Below are positions 52,867 through 60,898 of a stretch of 64,000 nucleotides of DNA, in pieces. Below the pieces are notes generated by a model. It saw only the letters and a list, made by a program, of their open reading frames with translations. It searched no databases and was not told the DNA's origin. The DNA is from Nonomuraea thailandensis (GTDB lineage Bacteria > Actinomycetota > Actinomycetes > Streptosporangiales > Streptosporangiaceae): contig NZ_JAMZEB010000002.1 of NCBI RefSeq assembly GCF_024172165.1, forward strand, positions 124,001 to 188,000. The letters run 5' to 3'. Every line of letters starts with the position of its first letter. Positions within the stretch are counted from its first letter, which is position 1. The translations under genes were made by a program, and so were the position numbers.

Positions 52867-54078
52867 ATGAATCTTGCTATTACCAGCGGATATGTAGTAC
52901 CCGTCGATGGCGACCCCATCGACGGCGGGACCGTGCTCATCCAGAACGGGAAGATCACGGCGGTCGGCCGGGACGTGGCCGTGCCGGAGGGGACCCCGGT
53001 CGTGGACGCCGCCGGCACCTGGGTGCTGCCCGGTTTCGTGGAGGCCCACGGCCATCTCGGCGTGCACGAGGAGGCCGAGGGCTGGGCCGGTCAGGACACC
53101 AACGAGATGACCGACCCCAACGGTGCCCGGCTGCGCGCGCTGGACGCCATCAACCCGGCCGACCTGGCCTTCGGTGACGCGCTGGCCGGCGGGGTCACCA
53201 CCGCGGTGATCAAGCCGGGCTCCGGCAACCCGATCGGCGGCCAGACCGTGGCGATCAAGTGCTGGGGCAGGTCGGTGGACGAGATGCTGCTCAAGGAGCC
53301 GGTGAGCGTCAAGAGCGCGCTCGGTGAGAACCCCAAGCGGGTGTACGGCGACCAGAAGAAGCTGCCCTCCACCCGGCAGGGCGTGGCCGCGGTGATCCGT
53401 GACGCGTTCCTGCGGGCGCAGGACTACCGGGCCAGGAGGGCCGCCGCCGAGCAGGAGGGCAAGCCGTTCGACCGTGACGGCACGCTGGAGATCCTGGTCC
53501 GCGTGCTGGACGGCGAGCTGCCCTGGTGCCAGCACACGCACCGGGCCGACGACATCGCCACCGCGCTGCGCCTGGCCGACGAGTTCGGCTACCGCCTGGT
53601 GCTCAACCACGGCACCGAGGGGCACCTGCTGGCCGACACCCTGGCCGAGCGGAACGTGCCGGTCATCATCGGCCCGCTGCTCGGCAGCCGGTCGAAGGTC
53701 GAGCTGCGGCAGCGCTCGCTGCGCAACCCCGGCATCCTCGACCGCGCGGGCGTGGAGGTGGCGATCACCACCGACCACCCCGTGGTGCCCATCCACTTCC
53801 TGGTCCACTCGGCCACGTTCGCCGTCAGGGAAGGGCTCGACCCGGCGGCCGCGCTGCGCTCGATCACCGTCAACCCGGCCCGCATCATGGGCCTCGACGA
53901 CCGGGTGGGCGCGCTGCGGCCCGGGCTCGACGGTGACGTCGTCATCTGGTCCGGCGACCCGCTGGACGTCATGAGCCGGGCGCTGAAGGTGTTCATCGAC
54001 GGCCGGGAGGTGTACGCGTACACCGACGGCGAGCCCGTGGTGGCCGATCCCTACTACCGCGATTCAAGTCACCGTTAA
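52867..54078 (+). CDS. Zinc-type amidohydrolase
   Basis: ATG 52867 (MNLAITSGYVVPVDGDPIDGGTV) opens a 403-residue protein. The frame extends upstream without coding character, and the ribosome site is weak (GGTAGG). The N-terminal small beta domain is followed by the amidohydrolase barrel with metal-binding GFVEAHGHLGVHEE, HTHRADDIATALRLADEF, LVLNHGTEGHLLAD and the catalytic aspartate in ITTDHPVVPIHFL, then NPARIMGLDDRVGALRPGLDGDVVIWSGDPLD at the C-terminus. Related proteins are imidazolonepropionase-like hydrolases acting on cyclic amides. The exact substrate is unknown. Confidence 0.87.
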   Translation: MNLAITSGYVVPVDGDPIDGGTVLIQNGKITAVGRDVAVPEGTPVVDAAGTWVLPGFVEAHGHLGVHEEAEGWAGQDTNEMTDPNGARLRALDAINPADLAFGDALAGGVTTAVIKPGSGNPIGGQTVAIKCWGRSVDEMLLKEPVSVKSALGENPKRVYGDQKKLPSTRQGVAAVIRDAFLRAQDYRARRAAAEQEGKPFDRDGTLEILVRVLDGELPWCQHTHRADDIATALRLADEFGYRLVLNHGTEGHLLADTLAERNVPVIIGPLLGSRSKVELRQRSLRNPGILDRAGVEVAITTDHPVVPIHFLVHSATFAVREGLDPAAALRSITVNPARIMGLDDRVGALRPGLDGDVVIWSGDPLDVMSRALKVFIDGREVYAYTDGEPVVADPYYRDSSHR

Positions 54079-54137
54079 GCGCTTGTAGATGCGTGGCGCG
54101 CATAGTGGGCGAAGCCAACGGGAAGAGAGGCATCACC

Positions 54138-55223
54138 ATGACTGCTCCTCCGCTCGCCCAGCGCCCCAGCAAGGCTCTGCTGATCGGGCTGGTCGTCTCC
54201 GGAGTCCTCGCGCTGATCGTGCTGGTCATCATGCTGCTCTCCGGTGGCCCCCTCGGGTTCGGCCTGTCAGCGCTGCTGGCCGTGGCGCCCCTGCCGGTGC
54301 TGCTCGCGGCGGTGCTCTCGCTCGACAGGCTCGAGCCCGAGCCGAAGCTGCACCTCGCCTTCGCCTTCGCGTGGGGCGCGGGGGTGGCCATCGTGGCGGG
54401 CATCGCGCTGACGCTCCTCGGCCAGCAGTTCTTCGTCAGGGCGGGCTACACCTCCGCCGCGGTCGAGAACATCGGGGTCGTCGTGATCGCCCCGCTCGTG
54501 GAGGAGGCGCTCAAGGGCTCGGCCCTGCTGCTGCTCCTGCGCCGGCGGGCCGAGATCGACGGCCTGACCGACGGCATCGTGTACGCCTCCATGGCCGGCC
54601 TGGGCTTCGCCGCCGTGGAGAACGTCGGCTACTACCTGCTGGCGTTCGGCGAGGACGGCGCGGGGGCGGCCGTCCAGCTCTTCGTGCTGCGCGGGCTGAT
54701 CGACCCGCTCGGCCATCCGATCTACACCTCGATGATCGGCCTTGGCGTCGCGTACGCGCTGACCCGCAACAACACCGCCAGGTACGCGGCGATCCCGTTC
54801 GGCTACGTGGCCGCGGTCTTCCTGCACGGTCTCTGGAACGGTGCGGCCACCACCGGCTCGCTCGAGTGGCTGGGCGTGGCCTACCTGGTCATCATGGCGG
54901 CACTGGTCCTGCTCATCGTCGTCACCGTCGTCGAGCGCCGGCACCTCATCGCCAGGATGGCCTACTACCTGCCCGCCTACAGTCAGACGGGGCTGATCAG
55001 CGACGCCGACGTACGGATGCTCACCACGCTGTCCGCCCGCAAGGCGGCCCGCAAGTGGGCCAGGGGCGCGGGCGTCGGCCAGGCCATGAGCGACTACCAG
55101 CAGGCGGCGACCGAGCTGACCATGCTGCACCTGCGGGCCGAACGGCAGGGCGTGGAGCCGCGCAGGTTCGCGCTGGAGCGCGACGCCCTGCTCGGCGCGA
55201 TGGCCCGCACCCGCCGCTGGTAG
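54138..55223 (+). CDS. PrsW-family intramembrane metalloprotease
   Basis: ATG 54138 gives 361 residues with eight or so membrane helices in the N-terminal 270. The three PrsW motifs are present: PLVEEALKGSALL (EExxxK), FAAVENVGYYLLAFG (ExxxYY region) and the metal-binding histidines in DPLGHPIYTSMIG and FLHGLWNG. A C-terminal cytoplasmic tail of about 85 residues is helical and basic (SARKAARKWARG). PrsW proteases cleave membrane-bound anti-sigma factors; no sigma/anti-sigma pair is in this window. Family assignment is firm; target unknown. Confidence 0.88.
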   Translation: MTAPPLAQRPSKALLIGLVVSGVLALIVLVIMLLSGGPLGFGLSALLAVAPLPVLLAAVLSLDRLEPEPKLHLAFAFAWGAGVAIVAGIALTLLGQQFFVRAGYTSAAVENIGVVVIAPLVEEALKGSALLLLLRRRAEIDGLTDGIVYASMAGLGFAAVENVGYYLLAFGEDGAGAAVQLFVLRGLIDPLGHPIYTSMIGLGVAYALTRNNTARYAAIPFGYVAAVFLHGLWNGAATTGSLEWLGVAYLVIMAALVLLIVVTVVERRHLIARMAYYLPAYSQTGLISDADVRMLTTLSARKAARKWARGAGVGQAMSDYQQAATELTMLHLRAERQGVEPRRFALERDALLGAMARTRRW

Positions 55224-55231
55224 CGGCGGCA

Positions 55232-55333
55232 ACCCCCAGCCCGGACGACCCCCCAGCCCGGACGAGCCTCAGGCCCGGACGACCCCCCAGCCCGGACGAG
55301 CCCCCAGTCCGGACGAGCCTCAGGCCCGGACGA
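55232..55333. repeat. Six 17-bp tandem repeats growing from the MFS stop codon
   Basis: Units start at 55232, 55249, 55266, 55283, 55300 and 55317, each ending CCGGACGA; units 2 and 4 are identical, as are 3 and 6. Unit 6 contains the last codons and the TGA stop (55322-55320 on the minus strand) of the MFS gene. The array fills the whole gap to the convergent PrsW gene. Confidence 0.92.
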
Positions 55334-56675
55334 GCAGGGCGGCGAGCGCCGTGACCCCGGTCAGCACCACGCATCCGGCCACCGCGACCGTCGCTCCCTG
55401 CCCCGGCCCGAGGCTCCCGACGACCGCCGCGATCCCGGCGGCCCCCAGCGACGAGCCGATGTACCTGGCGGTGTTGTTCGCTCCCGAGCCCATGCTCACC
55501 CGATGCGCGGGCACGCTCTCGATCGCCAGGTGCGTGATCGAGGAGTTGATCAGCCCGGACCCGACCCCGCTCACCGCCAGCCCGCCGGCGACCAGCGGCA
55601 GCGACAGCGAGAAGCCCACGCCCAGCAGCCCGGCGAAGCCGAGCGCGCTCAGCCCGAGCCCGAGGGCCAGCCGCGCGGCGGCCCGCAGCGGCACGAGCCC
55701 GCCCAGCAGCGAGGCCACGAACGACAACCCCGACCACACGCAGAACAGCAGCGCCGTGTCCAGCGGCGTCAGCCCGTGAGCCACCTGCAGCACGGTCGGC
55801 AGGTAGCTGAGCAGCCCCACCACCGCAGCGCCCACGACCAGCGCCCCGCCGGTCGCGACCAGGAACAACGGCCGCCGGAACAACTCCAGGTCCAGCAGCG
55901 GCTCCGCCCGCCGCCGCTCGATCGCCACGAACGCCCCCACCAGCACCACGGCCAGCACGAACGCCACGACCACGACCGGCCGCGTCCACCCGGCCCGCCC
56001 CTCGGTCACCCCGGCGACCAGCGCCGCCACGCCCAGGCTGAGCAGCACCACCCCTGGCACGTCGAACCTGCGCGGCGCCGCGGAGCGCGACTCCTCCAGG
56101 GTGCGCGCCGCCGCGACCGCCAGCACCAGCGCTCCGGCCGCCATCACCCAGTACGCCGACCGCCAGCTCGCCACGGCGGCCAGCACGCCGGACAGCAGCG
56201 GCCCCACGGCCGTGCCCAGCCCGATCATGGCCCCGTACAGAGCGGTGGCCCGCACCCGCCGCGCCCCCGACGGGTAGGCGTGCCCCACGATGCCCAGGCT
56301 CGCGGCCAGCATGGCGGCCCCCGCCCCGCCCTGCACCAGCCGGGCCAGCACGAACACCGGCACGTCCGGGCTCAGCGCGGCCACGATCTCGGCGGCGCCC
56401 ATCACGGACGTCCCCGCCACGAGCACCCGCCTGCGTCCATGGTCGTCGGCCAGCCCGCCGGCCACCAGCAACAGGGAGGCCAGCCCGAGCGCGATCGAGC
56501 CGAGGATCCACACCGGCCCCGTCGGCCCGGCCCCCAGCGACGCGGCGGTCTGCGGCAGCGTCGCCATCGGCAGCGTGAAGTTGGTCAGCACGAGCAGCGG
56601 CACCGACGAGGCCACGGCGAGCGTCCCCTGGCGCACTGCCGGTTCAGTGATTGTCGGTTCAGTGATTGAACTCAT
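55320..56675 (-). CDS. MFS transporter, DHA2/drug-efflux type (14-helix-like)
   Basis: I start at ATG 56675 (MSSITEPTITEPAV); an upstream ATG at 56735 would run through the operator. The 451-residue protein has the MFS motif GGLADDHGRRRVLVAG after helix 2, VQGGAGAAMLAASLGIVG, the antiporter-like GAMIGLGTAVGPLLSGVLA and many hydrophobic segments. It resembles EmrB/QacA-type proton-coupled efflux pumps. It is divergent from an HxlR regulator with repeated palindromes between and inside the N-terminal codons, so it is very likely under HxlR control. The transported compound is unknown. Confidence 0.87.
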   Translation of the reverse strand: MSSITEPTITEPAVRQGTLAVASSVPLLVLTNFTLPMATLPQTAASLGAGPTGPVWILGSIALGLASLLLVAGGLADDHGRRRVLVAGTSVMGAAEIVAALSPDVPVFVLARLVQGGAGAAMLAASLGIVGHAYPSGARRVRATALYGAMIGLGTAVGPLLSGVLAAVASWRSAYWVMAAGALVLAVAAARTLEESRSAAPRRFDVPGVVLLSLGVAALVAGVTEGRAGWTRPVVVVAFVLAVVLVGAFVAIERRRAEPLLDLELFRRPLFLVATGGALVVGAAVVGLLSYLPTVLQVAHGLTPLDTALLFCVWSGLSFVASLLGGLVPLRAAARLALGLGLSALGFAGLLGVGFSLSLPLVAGGLAVSGVGSGLINSSITHLAIESVPAHRVSMGSGANNTARYIGSSLGAAGIAAVVGSLGPGQGATVAVAGCVVLTGVTALAALLVRA

Positions 56676-56708
56676 GCCGCGCACACTAACACGGTTCGGT
56701 GAATGAAC
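56642..56708. promoter_or_regulatory. Repeated 15-bp operators between MFS and HxlR genes
   Basis: GTTCAGTGATTGAAC (56657-56671) and GTTCGGTGAATGAAC (56694-56708) fit GTTCRGTGAWTGAAC, with inverted arms GTTCA/TGAAC around five bases. A left-half copy GTTCAGTGATTG starts at 56642 inside the first codons of the MFS gene, where it encodes part of ITEPTITEP. Spacing of the sites is 15 and 37 bp. The flanking HxlR protein is the likely ligand. Confidence 0.7.
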
Positions 56709-56721
56709 TAACATGGGATCC

Positions 56722-57243
56722 ATGGCACTCGGCAAGAACTACGACGGCCAGAGCTGCGCGCTGGCCAGCGCCCTGGAGGTGATCGGCGAGCGCTGGACGC
56801 TGCTCATCGTCCGCGACGCCCTGTACGGCGTGCGCCGCTTCGGCGACTTCCAGGCCCACCTCGACATCCCGAAGGCGGTGCTGTCGCAGCGGCTGGCCAC
56901 GCTCGTCGAGGCCGGCGTGTTCGAGCGCCGCCGCTACCAGGAGACGCCGCCCCGCGACGAGTACGTCCTGACCCCGGTCGGCCGCGAGCTCTGGCTGCCC
57001 GTGCTGGCGCTGGCGCAGTGGGGCGAGCGGAACCTCGCCACGAAGGGCCCGCTCCGCGTGTTCCACCACGTGACCTGCGGAGGCCGGCTGGAGCCGACGT
57101 CGTCCTGCATGACCTGCGGCGCCGTCGTCAAGCTGGAGGACGTCGAGATGCGCCCGGGCCCGGGCCTGGCCGCCGACGCGCGACAGGACCAGGTCAGTCT
57201 CGCCCTTCGGACGCCACACCGGATGCTCGACCCGATTCCCTGA
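56722..57243 (+). CDS. HxlR-family winged-helix transcriptional regulator
   Basis: I use ATG 56722 (MALGKNYDGQSCALA), the conserved start; ATG 56713 would add three residues. Neither has a ribosome site. The 173-residue protein has the HxlR core CALASALEVIGERWTLLIVRDALYGVRRFGDFQAHLDIPKAVLSQRLATLVEAGVFERRRYQ with the conserved early cysteine that in some relatives senses electrophiles or oxidants, plus a C-terminal CGGRLEPTSSCMTCGA cluster that may bind zinc. Divergent to the MFS gene, it should regulate itself and the transporter through the GTTC-GAAC palindromes. Confidence 0.88.
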   Translation: MALGKNYDGQSCALASALEVIGERWTLLIVRDALYGVRRFGDFQAHLDIPKAVLSQRLATLVEAGVFERRRYQETPPRDEYVLTPVGRELWLPVLALAQWGERNLATKGPLRVFHHVTCGGRLEPTSSCMTCGAVVKLEDVEMRPGPGLAADARQDQVSLALRTPHRMLDPIP

Positions 57244-57276
57244 CAAAATGGGGTGTTACCCCCGAAGGGAGATCAC

Positions 57277-57900
57277 ATGAGCTGGGCCGAGATCGGGTCG
57301 GAGGCCGAGCTGCGCGAGCTGCTCGGCGAGGTCATGCCGAGGGCCGCGACCAAGGAACGGCAGCGCCTGCACGAGCGCGACCGCGAATGGCTGGCGGCCT
57401 CGCCGTTCTGCCTCATCGCCACCTCGGACGAGGCGGGCAACTGCGACGTCTCGCCCAAGGGCGACCCGGCCGGTTTCGTGCACGTCATCGACGACACCAC
57501 GATCGCGATCCCCGACCGCCCGGGCAACCGCAGGGCGGACGGATTCCTCAACATCCTGAAGAATCCGCACGTGGGGTTGCTCTTCCTGATCCCCCGCAGG
57601 AACGAGACGCTGCGCATCAACGGGCGGGCCCGGCTCGTCCGCGAGGCCCCGTTCTTCGACGAGCTGATCGTGAAGGGGCACCGCCCGCATCTCGCGCTCG
57701 TCGTCGAGATCGAGCAGATCTTCTTCCACTGCCCCAAGGCGTTCCTGCGCTCGGGCCTGTGGAAGCCCGACTCCTGGGCCCCCGACACGCTGCCGTCGCA
57801 CGCCAGGATGGTCAAGGACGTGCAGTCGGTGGAGGAGAGCCTCGAACAGCTCGAAAGCTACTACGGCGAGAGCTACGCCAAGCGCTTGTACGGCGGCTGA
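57277..57900 (+). CDS. Pyridoxamine 5'-phosphate oxidase-family (FMN split-barrel) protein
   Basis: ATG 57277 with AAGGGAG upstream gives 207 residues. Typical blocks are FCLIATSDEAGNCDVSPKGDPAGFVHVIDDTTIAIPDRPGNRRADGFLNILKNPHVGLLFLIP, INGRARLV and a C-terminal HCPKAFLRSGLWKPDSW. This matches the MSMEG_1061/DR2398-type PPOX subfamily that probably binds FMN; the substrate is unknown. It follows the HxlR gene by 33 bp and may share its transcript. Whether it detoxifies the same compound as the MFS pump is an untested inference. Confidence 0.85.
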   Translation: MSWAEIGSEAELRELLGEVMPRAATKERQRLHERDREWLAASPFCLIATSDEAGNCDVSPKGDPAGFVHVIDDTTIAIPDRPGNRRADGFLNILKNPHVGLLFLIPRRNETLRINGRARLVREAPFFDELIVKGHRPHLALVVEIEQIFFHCPKAFLRSGLWKPDSWAPDTLPSHARMVKDVQSVEESLEQLESYYGESYAKRLYGG

Positions 57901-57923
57901 CGCCGGGCGCCCGCTCCGGCTCC

Positions 57924-58091
57924 TCAGGCGGCCGGAGTGGGCCCGCCGGGGAAGCGGATGACGTTCTTGCCGGTGTAGGCGTGCAGGTCGATCACCTTGG
58001 GATCGCTGGGGGGCCTGCGGCGACCGGCCGAACGGATGTCGCGGATCTTGTGCCGCGCGACAGGTGGCGGCACCGCCGCAAGCCTCTTCAT
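57924..58091 (-). CDS. Small basic peptide (55 aa), hypothetical
   Basis: ATG 58091 with GGGGGG six bases upstream encodes MKRLAAVPPPVARHKIRDIRSA... ending GKNVIRFPGGPTPAA. It is basic at the N-terminus, rich in Pro/Arg, with one possible beta-rich end (KVIDLHAYTGKNVIRFPGG), and no signal peptide or Cys. It lies 74 bp downstream of another tiny gene starting MKR (58264) on the same strand. I do not recognise either. The good ribosome sites and shared promoter support both being expressed; function unknown. Confidence 0.5.
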   Translation of the reverse strand: MKRLAAVPPPVARHKIRDIRSAGRRRPPSDPKVIDLHAYTGKNVIRFPGGPTPAA

Positions 58092-58165
58092 CGTGAGCCC
58101 CCCGTGATGTTCCTGTTACCTCAGTTATCTACCGATACCCCCGTAAGTTCGGTGTAAGGAGCAGG

Positions 58166-58264
58166 TCAATAGGGAAGCCTGCGACCCGCCGGCGAGCGCA
58201 GATCCAGCTCTGCCGGCCAGGTGCGCCGCTTGGCCGCGGGCTTGGCGATCCTGACGCGTTTCAT
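58166..58264 (-). CDS. Tiny basic peptide (32 aa), hypothetical
   Basis: ATG 58264 follows GGAAGGGGAGAGC, a strong ribosome site, and encodes MKRVRIAKPAAKRRTWPAEL... ending AGRRLPY, 32 residues with ten Arg/Lys. A promoter-like pair (TTGAGC / TAGGTT, 18-bp spacer) lies 63-92 bp upstream. The next tiny gene (57924-58091) follows on the same strand. No cleavage motif, Cys or modification enzyme gene is nearby, so a RiPP is not supported. Function unknown. Confidence 0.5.
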   Translation of the reverse strand: MKRVRIAKPAAKRRTWPAELDLRSPAGRRLPY

Positions 58265-58326
58265 GCTCTCCCCTTCCGACGCCGCTGGGCGGCGGCATGA
58301 CGGGTGTGAGGCCCGCCATGCGCGCC

Positions 58327-58356
58327 AACCTAATCCGGGCACGCGTGACCGCTCAA
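58327..58356 (-). promoter_or_regulatory. Sigma70-type promoter for the tiny-peptide genes
   Basis: On the minus strand TTGAGC (58356-58351) and TAGGTT (58332-58327) are separated by 18 bp. Transcription would start near 58320, giving a leader of about 55 nt before ATG 58264. Confidence 0.55.
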
Positions 58357-58387
58357 TGCATTTCTACGGATGAGCGGGGGCTCCCGG

Positions 58388-58831
58388 TCAGTGGCCGGGA
58401 GTCAGGCGCGCCGTGACGCCGATGCGGTTCCAGGCGTTGATCATCGCGATGGCCACGATGAGCAGCCCGAGCTGCTTCTCGCTGTAGTGCTCGGCCGCCT
58501 GCTGCCACACCGCGTCCGGCACGGCCTCCCGGTCGGGCAGCCTGGTGGCCTCCTCCGTCAGCGCCAGCGCGGCCCGCTCCGCCGGGGTGAACACCGTGGC
58601 CTCGCGCCACGTCACCACCGACCACAGCCGCTCGTCGCTCTCACCGGCCTTCTTCATGTCACGGCTGTGCATGTCCACGCAGTAGCCGCAGCCGTTGATC
58701 TGGCTGGCACGCAGCTTGACCAGCTCGATCGTGGCGACGGGCAACTCGCTGTCGTGCAGCAGCTTCTCCACCGCCAGGAAGTGGTGGTAGGCCTCGGGCA
58801 CCTGCTGGGCGACATTGATCCGCTGGGTCAT
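58388..58831 (-). CDS. AhpD/carboxymuconolactone decarboxylase-family protein
   Basis: ATG 58831 has AGGAGGTTCACC upstream, close to the ideal anti-rRNA pairing. The 147-residue protein MTQRINVAQQVPEAYHHFLAVEKLLHDS... has the CMD core with the redox CxxC as NGCGYCVDMHSRDMKKAGES around residues 47-60 and a C-terminal IVAIAMINAWNRIGVTARLTPGH. This is the carboxymuconolactone decarboxylase family of AhpD-like proteins. AhpD relatives act as peroxidase partners or thiol reductases. No ahpC neighbour is seen. Probably an oxidative-stress protein; role inferred from family only. Confidence 0.88.
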   Translation of the reverse strand: MTQRINVAQQVPEAYHHFLAVEKLLHDSELPVATIELVKLRASQINGCGYCVDMHSRDMKKAGESDERLWSVVTWREATVFTPAERAALALTEEATRLPDREAVPDAVWQQAAEHYSEKQLGLLIVAIAMINAWNRIGVTARLTPGH

Positions 58832-58943
58832 GGTGAACCTCCTAGGTCTCGTCCGTACGCCAGCAGGACGGGGCAGCCCGTCCCGTTGTGACAGTTACGG
58901 CGAAAAAGGTTCTTCTGGACCGTCAGGAGACCCCTACCCCCGA

Positions 58944-59393
58944 TCAGCCGTCGCAGTTGCCCCAGCTCTTGCGGCCGCCCCACGCCGTGACGCGGTTGTC
59001 GGGGTCGTGGGTCCAGCCCTCGTACCTGACGCACTTCCAGGCCCCGTCGATGTGCCCGGTCTCGGCGTAGTACTTGTAGCGCTGCGCGTCCTCGCTGCGG
59101 CCGCCGCCCCGGACCTCCAGGTAGGCGCCGGTGACCGTGCGCGTGCCGGTGTAGGCGGTCTTGATCGCGGCGACGCAGTTCTTGCCGCTGCGCTTGCTGT
59201 ACATCAGGTACACATGACCGAACACGGCTCCGCCGCGCGTCCGCATCGCGCGGTGACCGTCCTTGACCCGGTGGAAGCCCTTGCCGCAGACGCGCTCGGG
59301 AGTGTACGCGGCCGTGGCGGCGTACGCGGAGGACGGGACGGCGGCGATACCGGCGGCGACGAGGCAGGCCGCGATGACCGAGCGGAGGAGCAC
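58944..59393 (-). CDS. Secreted SapA-like (spore-associated protein A type) protein
   Basis: GTG 59393 with GGGAAG upstream starts a clean signal peptide (MLLRSVIAACLVAAGIAAVPSSAYA); an upstream TTG would add ten residues. The mature part of about 120 residues has four cysteines (VCGKG, KNCVAA, WKCVRY, GNCDG) and the pattern VYLMYSKRSGKNCVAAIKT ... AYLEVRGGGRSEDAQRYKYYAE, which resembles Streptomyces spore-associated protein A. It should be a small disulfide-stabilised extracellular or spore-surface protein. Its molecular role is not known in the family. Confidence 0.72.
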   Translation of the reverse strand: MLLRSVIAACLVAAGIAAVPSSAYAATAAYTPERVCGKGFHRVKDGHRAMRTRGGAVFGHVYLMYSKRSGKNCVAAIKTAYTGTRTVTGAYLEVRGGGRSEDAQRYKYYAETGHIDGAWKCVRYEGWTHDPDNRVTAWGGRKSWGNCDG

Positions 59394-59471
59394 GAGCTTC
59401 CCTTCGAAGGGCGATGTGGGCAAGGCTGATCTTTACTGAGTCCTGACCGGAATTTCAAGGAGTGCTGGTAG

Positions 59472-60569
59472 ATGCCGTTGATCGCGGTCTGTGCGGCCTG
59501 GGCCGTGTTCTGGGGGTCGTGGTCGGCCCTGCTGCCCGCCGTCAAGCTGGAGCTCGGTCTCACGGCCGGCGAGCTCGGCCTGGCGCTCAGTGCCGTACCG
59601 GTGGGCGCCCTGCCGGCGATGACGCTGGCAGGGCGGCTGGCCAGGGGGCGCGAACGGGGCGCGCTGGCGACGACCATGATCCTGTTCGCGCTCGCCGTGG
59701 CCGCCATCGGGCCGGCGGGCGACGCCTGGCAGCTCGCGCTGGCCCTGCTGCTGGTCGGCGCCGCCAGCGGCGCCCTCGACATCACGCTGAACCTGGCCAC
59801 GGGGCGCGCCGAGCGCGAGAGCGGCCGCCGCCTGTTCCAGCCGGTGCACGCCGCCTTCCCGGTCGCGGTCATCGCCGCGGCGCCGCTCACCGGCCTGGCC
59901 CGCTCGTACGGGCTCGGCGTCCCCACCGTGCTCCTGATCATCGCCCTGATCGTGGCCGCCACCTCGCTCACCCTCCTGGCCCTGCCCCTGGGGCGCGGGC
60001 TGCCGGAGCGCGGCGGGGGCGACGGGCGGCGGCTGTGGGGCGCGGCGGTGGTGCTCGGGGTGCTGGCCGCCTGCGTCCTGATCATCGAGAACTCGGTGGA
60101 GCAGTGGTCGGTCCTGCTGCTGGAGGAGCACCGGGGCGCCACGCCGCTGGTGGCCAGCGCCGCGCCCGCGGTCTACATGGCGGCGCTGACGGCTGGCCGG
60201 CTGGTCGCGCAGGCGCTGCCCAGGACGCCGCTCAACGTGTTGTTCCTGGTGGCGGGCCTCGGCGGCGGCGCCGGCATCGCGCTGGCCGGGCTCGGTGCGG
60301 GAGCGCTGGTCTCGCTGGCCGGGTTCGGGCTCACCGGGCTGGCGCTCGGGCCGGTGGTGCCGGCGCTGCTCAGCCGGGCCGCGGCCGACGACCCCAGCGG
60401 GACGATGGTGTGGGGGGTGTCCACGATCTCCTACACGGGGTTCGTGGTGAGCCCGCTGCTGGTGGCGGGCCTGAGCGGGTGGCTCGGCCTGCCCGTCGCG
60501 CTGGCCGCCCTGGGTCTGCTGGGCCTGCCCCTGGTCGCCCGGGCCGCCTTCGAGCGCCCGCGAGCCTGA
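59472..60569 (+). CDS. MFS transporter (12-helix type)
   Basis: ATG 59472 with AAGGAG upstream gives 365 residues with about twelve hydrophobic segments. MFS features are weaker than in the other transporter but include AGRLARGRERGALATTMILF after helix 2, GAASGALDITLNLATGRAERESGRRLFQPVHAAFPV and WSVLLLEEHRGATPLVASAAPAVYMAALTAGRLV. The pattern resembles inner-membrane sugar or metabolite exporters of the YbjJ kind. It is divergent from the SapA-like gene and followed by a zinc-ribbon protein. Substrate unknown. Confidence 0.83.
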   Translation: MPLIAVCAAWAVFWGSWSALLPAVKLELGLTAGELGLALSAVPVGALPAMTLAGRLARGRERGALATTMILFALAVAAIGPAGDAWQLALALLLVGAASGALDITLNLATGRAERESGRRLFQPVHAAFPVAVIAAAPLTGLARSYGLGVPTVLLIIALIVAATSLTLLALPLGRGLPERGGGDGRRLWGAAVVLGVLAACVLIIENSVEQWSVLLLEEHRGATPLVASAAPAVYMAALTAGRLVAQALPRTPLNVLFLVAGLGGGAGIALAGLGAGALVSLAGFGLTGLALGPVVPALLSRAAADDPSGTMVWGVSTISYTGFVVSPLLVAGLSGWLGLPVALAALGLLGLPLVARAAFERPRA

Positions 60570-60646
60570 TTATGGTGCTTTCTTGGGGAAAAGAGACCAC
60601 AGAACCGGGTATCCCCCTCGGCGGATCGACTGCGAAGGGGATCACC

Positions 60647-60898
60647 ATGGCTGTCTGCGAGACCTGTGGTAACGACTACGACATGGCCTTCGAGGTGCAC
60701 GCCCAGGGAGCGGTGCACACCTTCGACTGCTTCCAGTGCGCGATCGAGGCCATGGCGCCCGTCTGCGAGCACTGCGGCACCAAGGTCATCGGGCACGGCG
60801 TGCAGTCCGGCGAACACTGGTACTGCTGCGCCCACTGCGCGCGTGAGGAGGGCAGCGAGGGCATCGTCGACCGCGTCATGGCCGGCACCTCGGCCTGA
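60647..60898 (+). CDS. Small zinc-ribbon/metallothionein-like protein
   Basis: ATG 60647 with GAAGGGGA upstream gives 83 residues: MAVCETCGNDYDMAFEVHAQGAVHTFDCFQCAIEAMAPVCEHCGTKVIGHGV ... WYCCAHCAREEG. Ten cysteines form CxxC, CxxC, CxxC and CCxxC clusters with several His, an arrangement found in prokaryotic metallothionein-like and TRASH-type zinc proteins of actinobacteria. It probably binds zinc or copper in the cytoplasm. Its stop codon TGA starts an 8-bp tandem repeat that spreads stops in all three frames. Confidence 0.8.
   Translation: MAVCETCGNDYDMAFEVHAQGAVHTFDCFQCAIEAMAPVCEHCGTKVIGHGVQSGEHWYCCAHCAREEGSEGIVDRVMAGTSA

Noticed and set aside
57924..58264. Ribosomally made modified peptide (RiPP) cluster
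   Set aside because: The tiny peptides lack Cys/Ser/Thr-rich cores or leader-core boundaries and no maturase, protease or radical-SAM gene is nearby.
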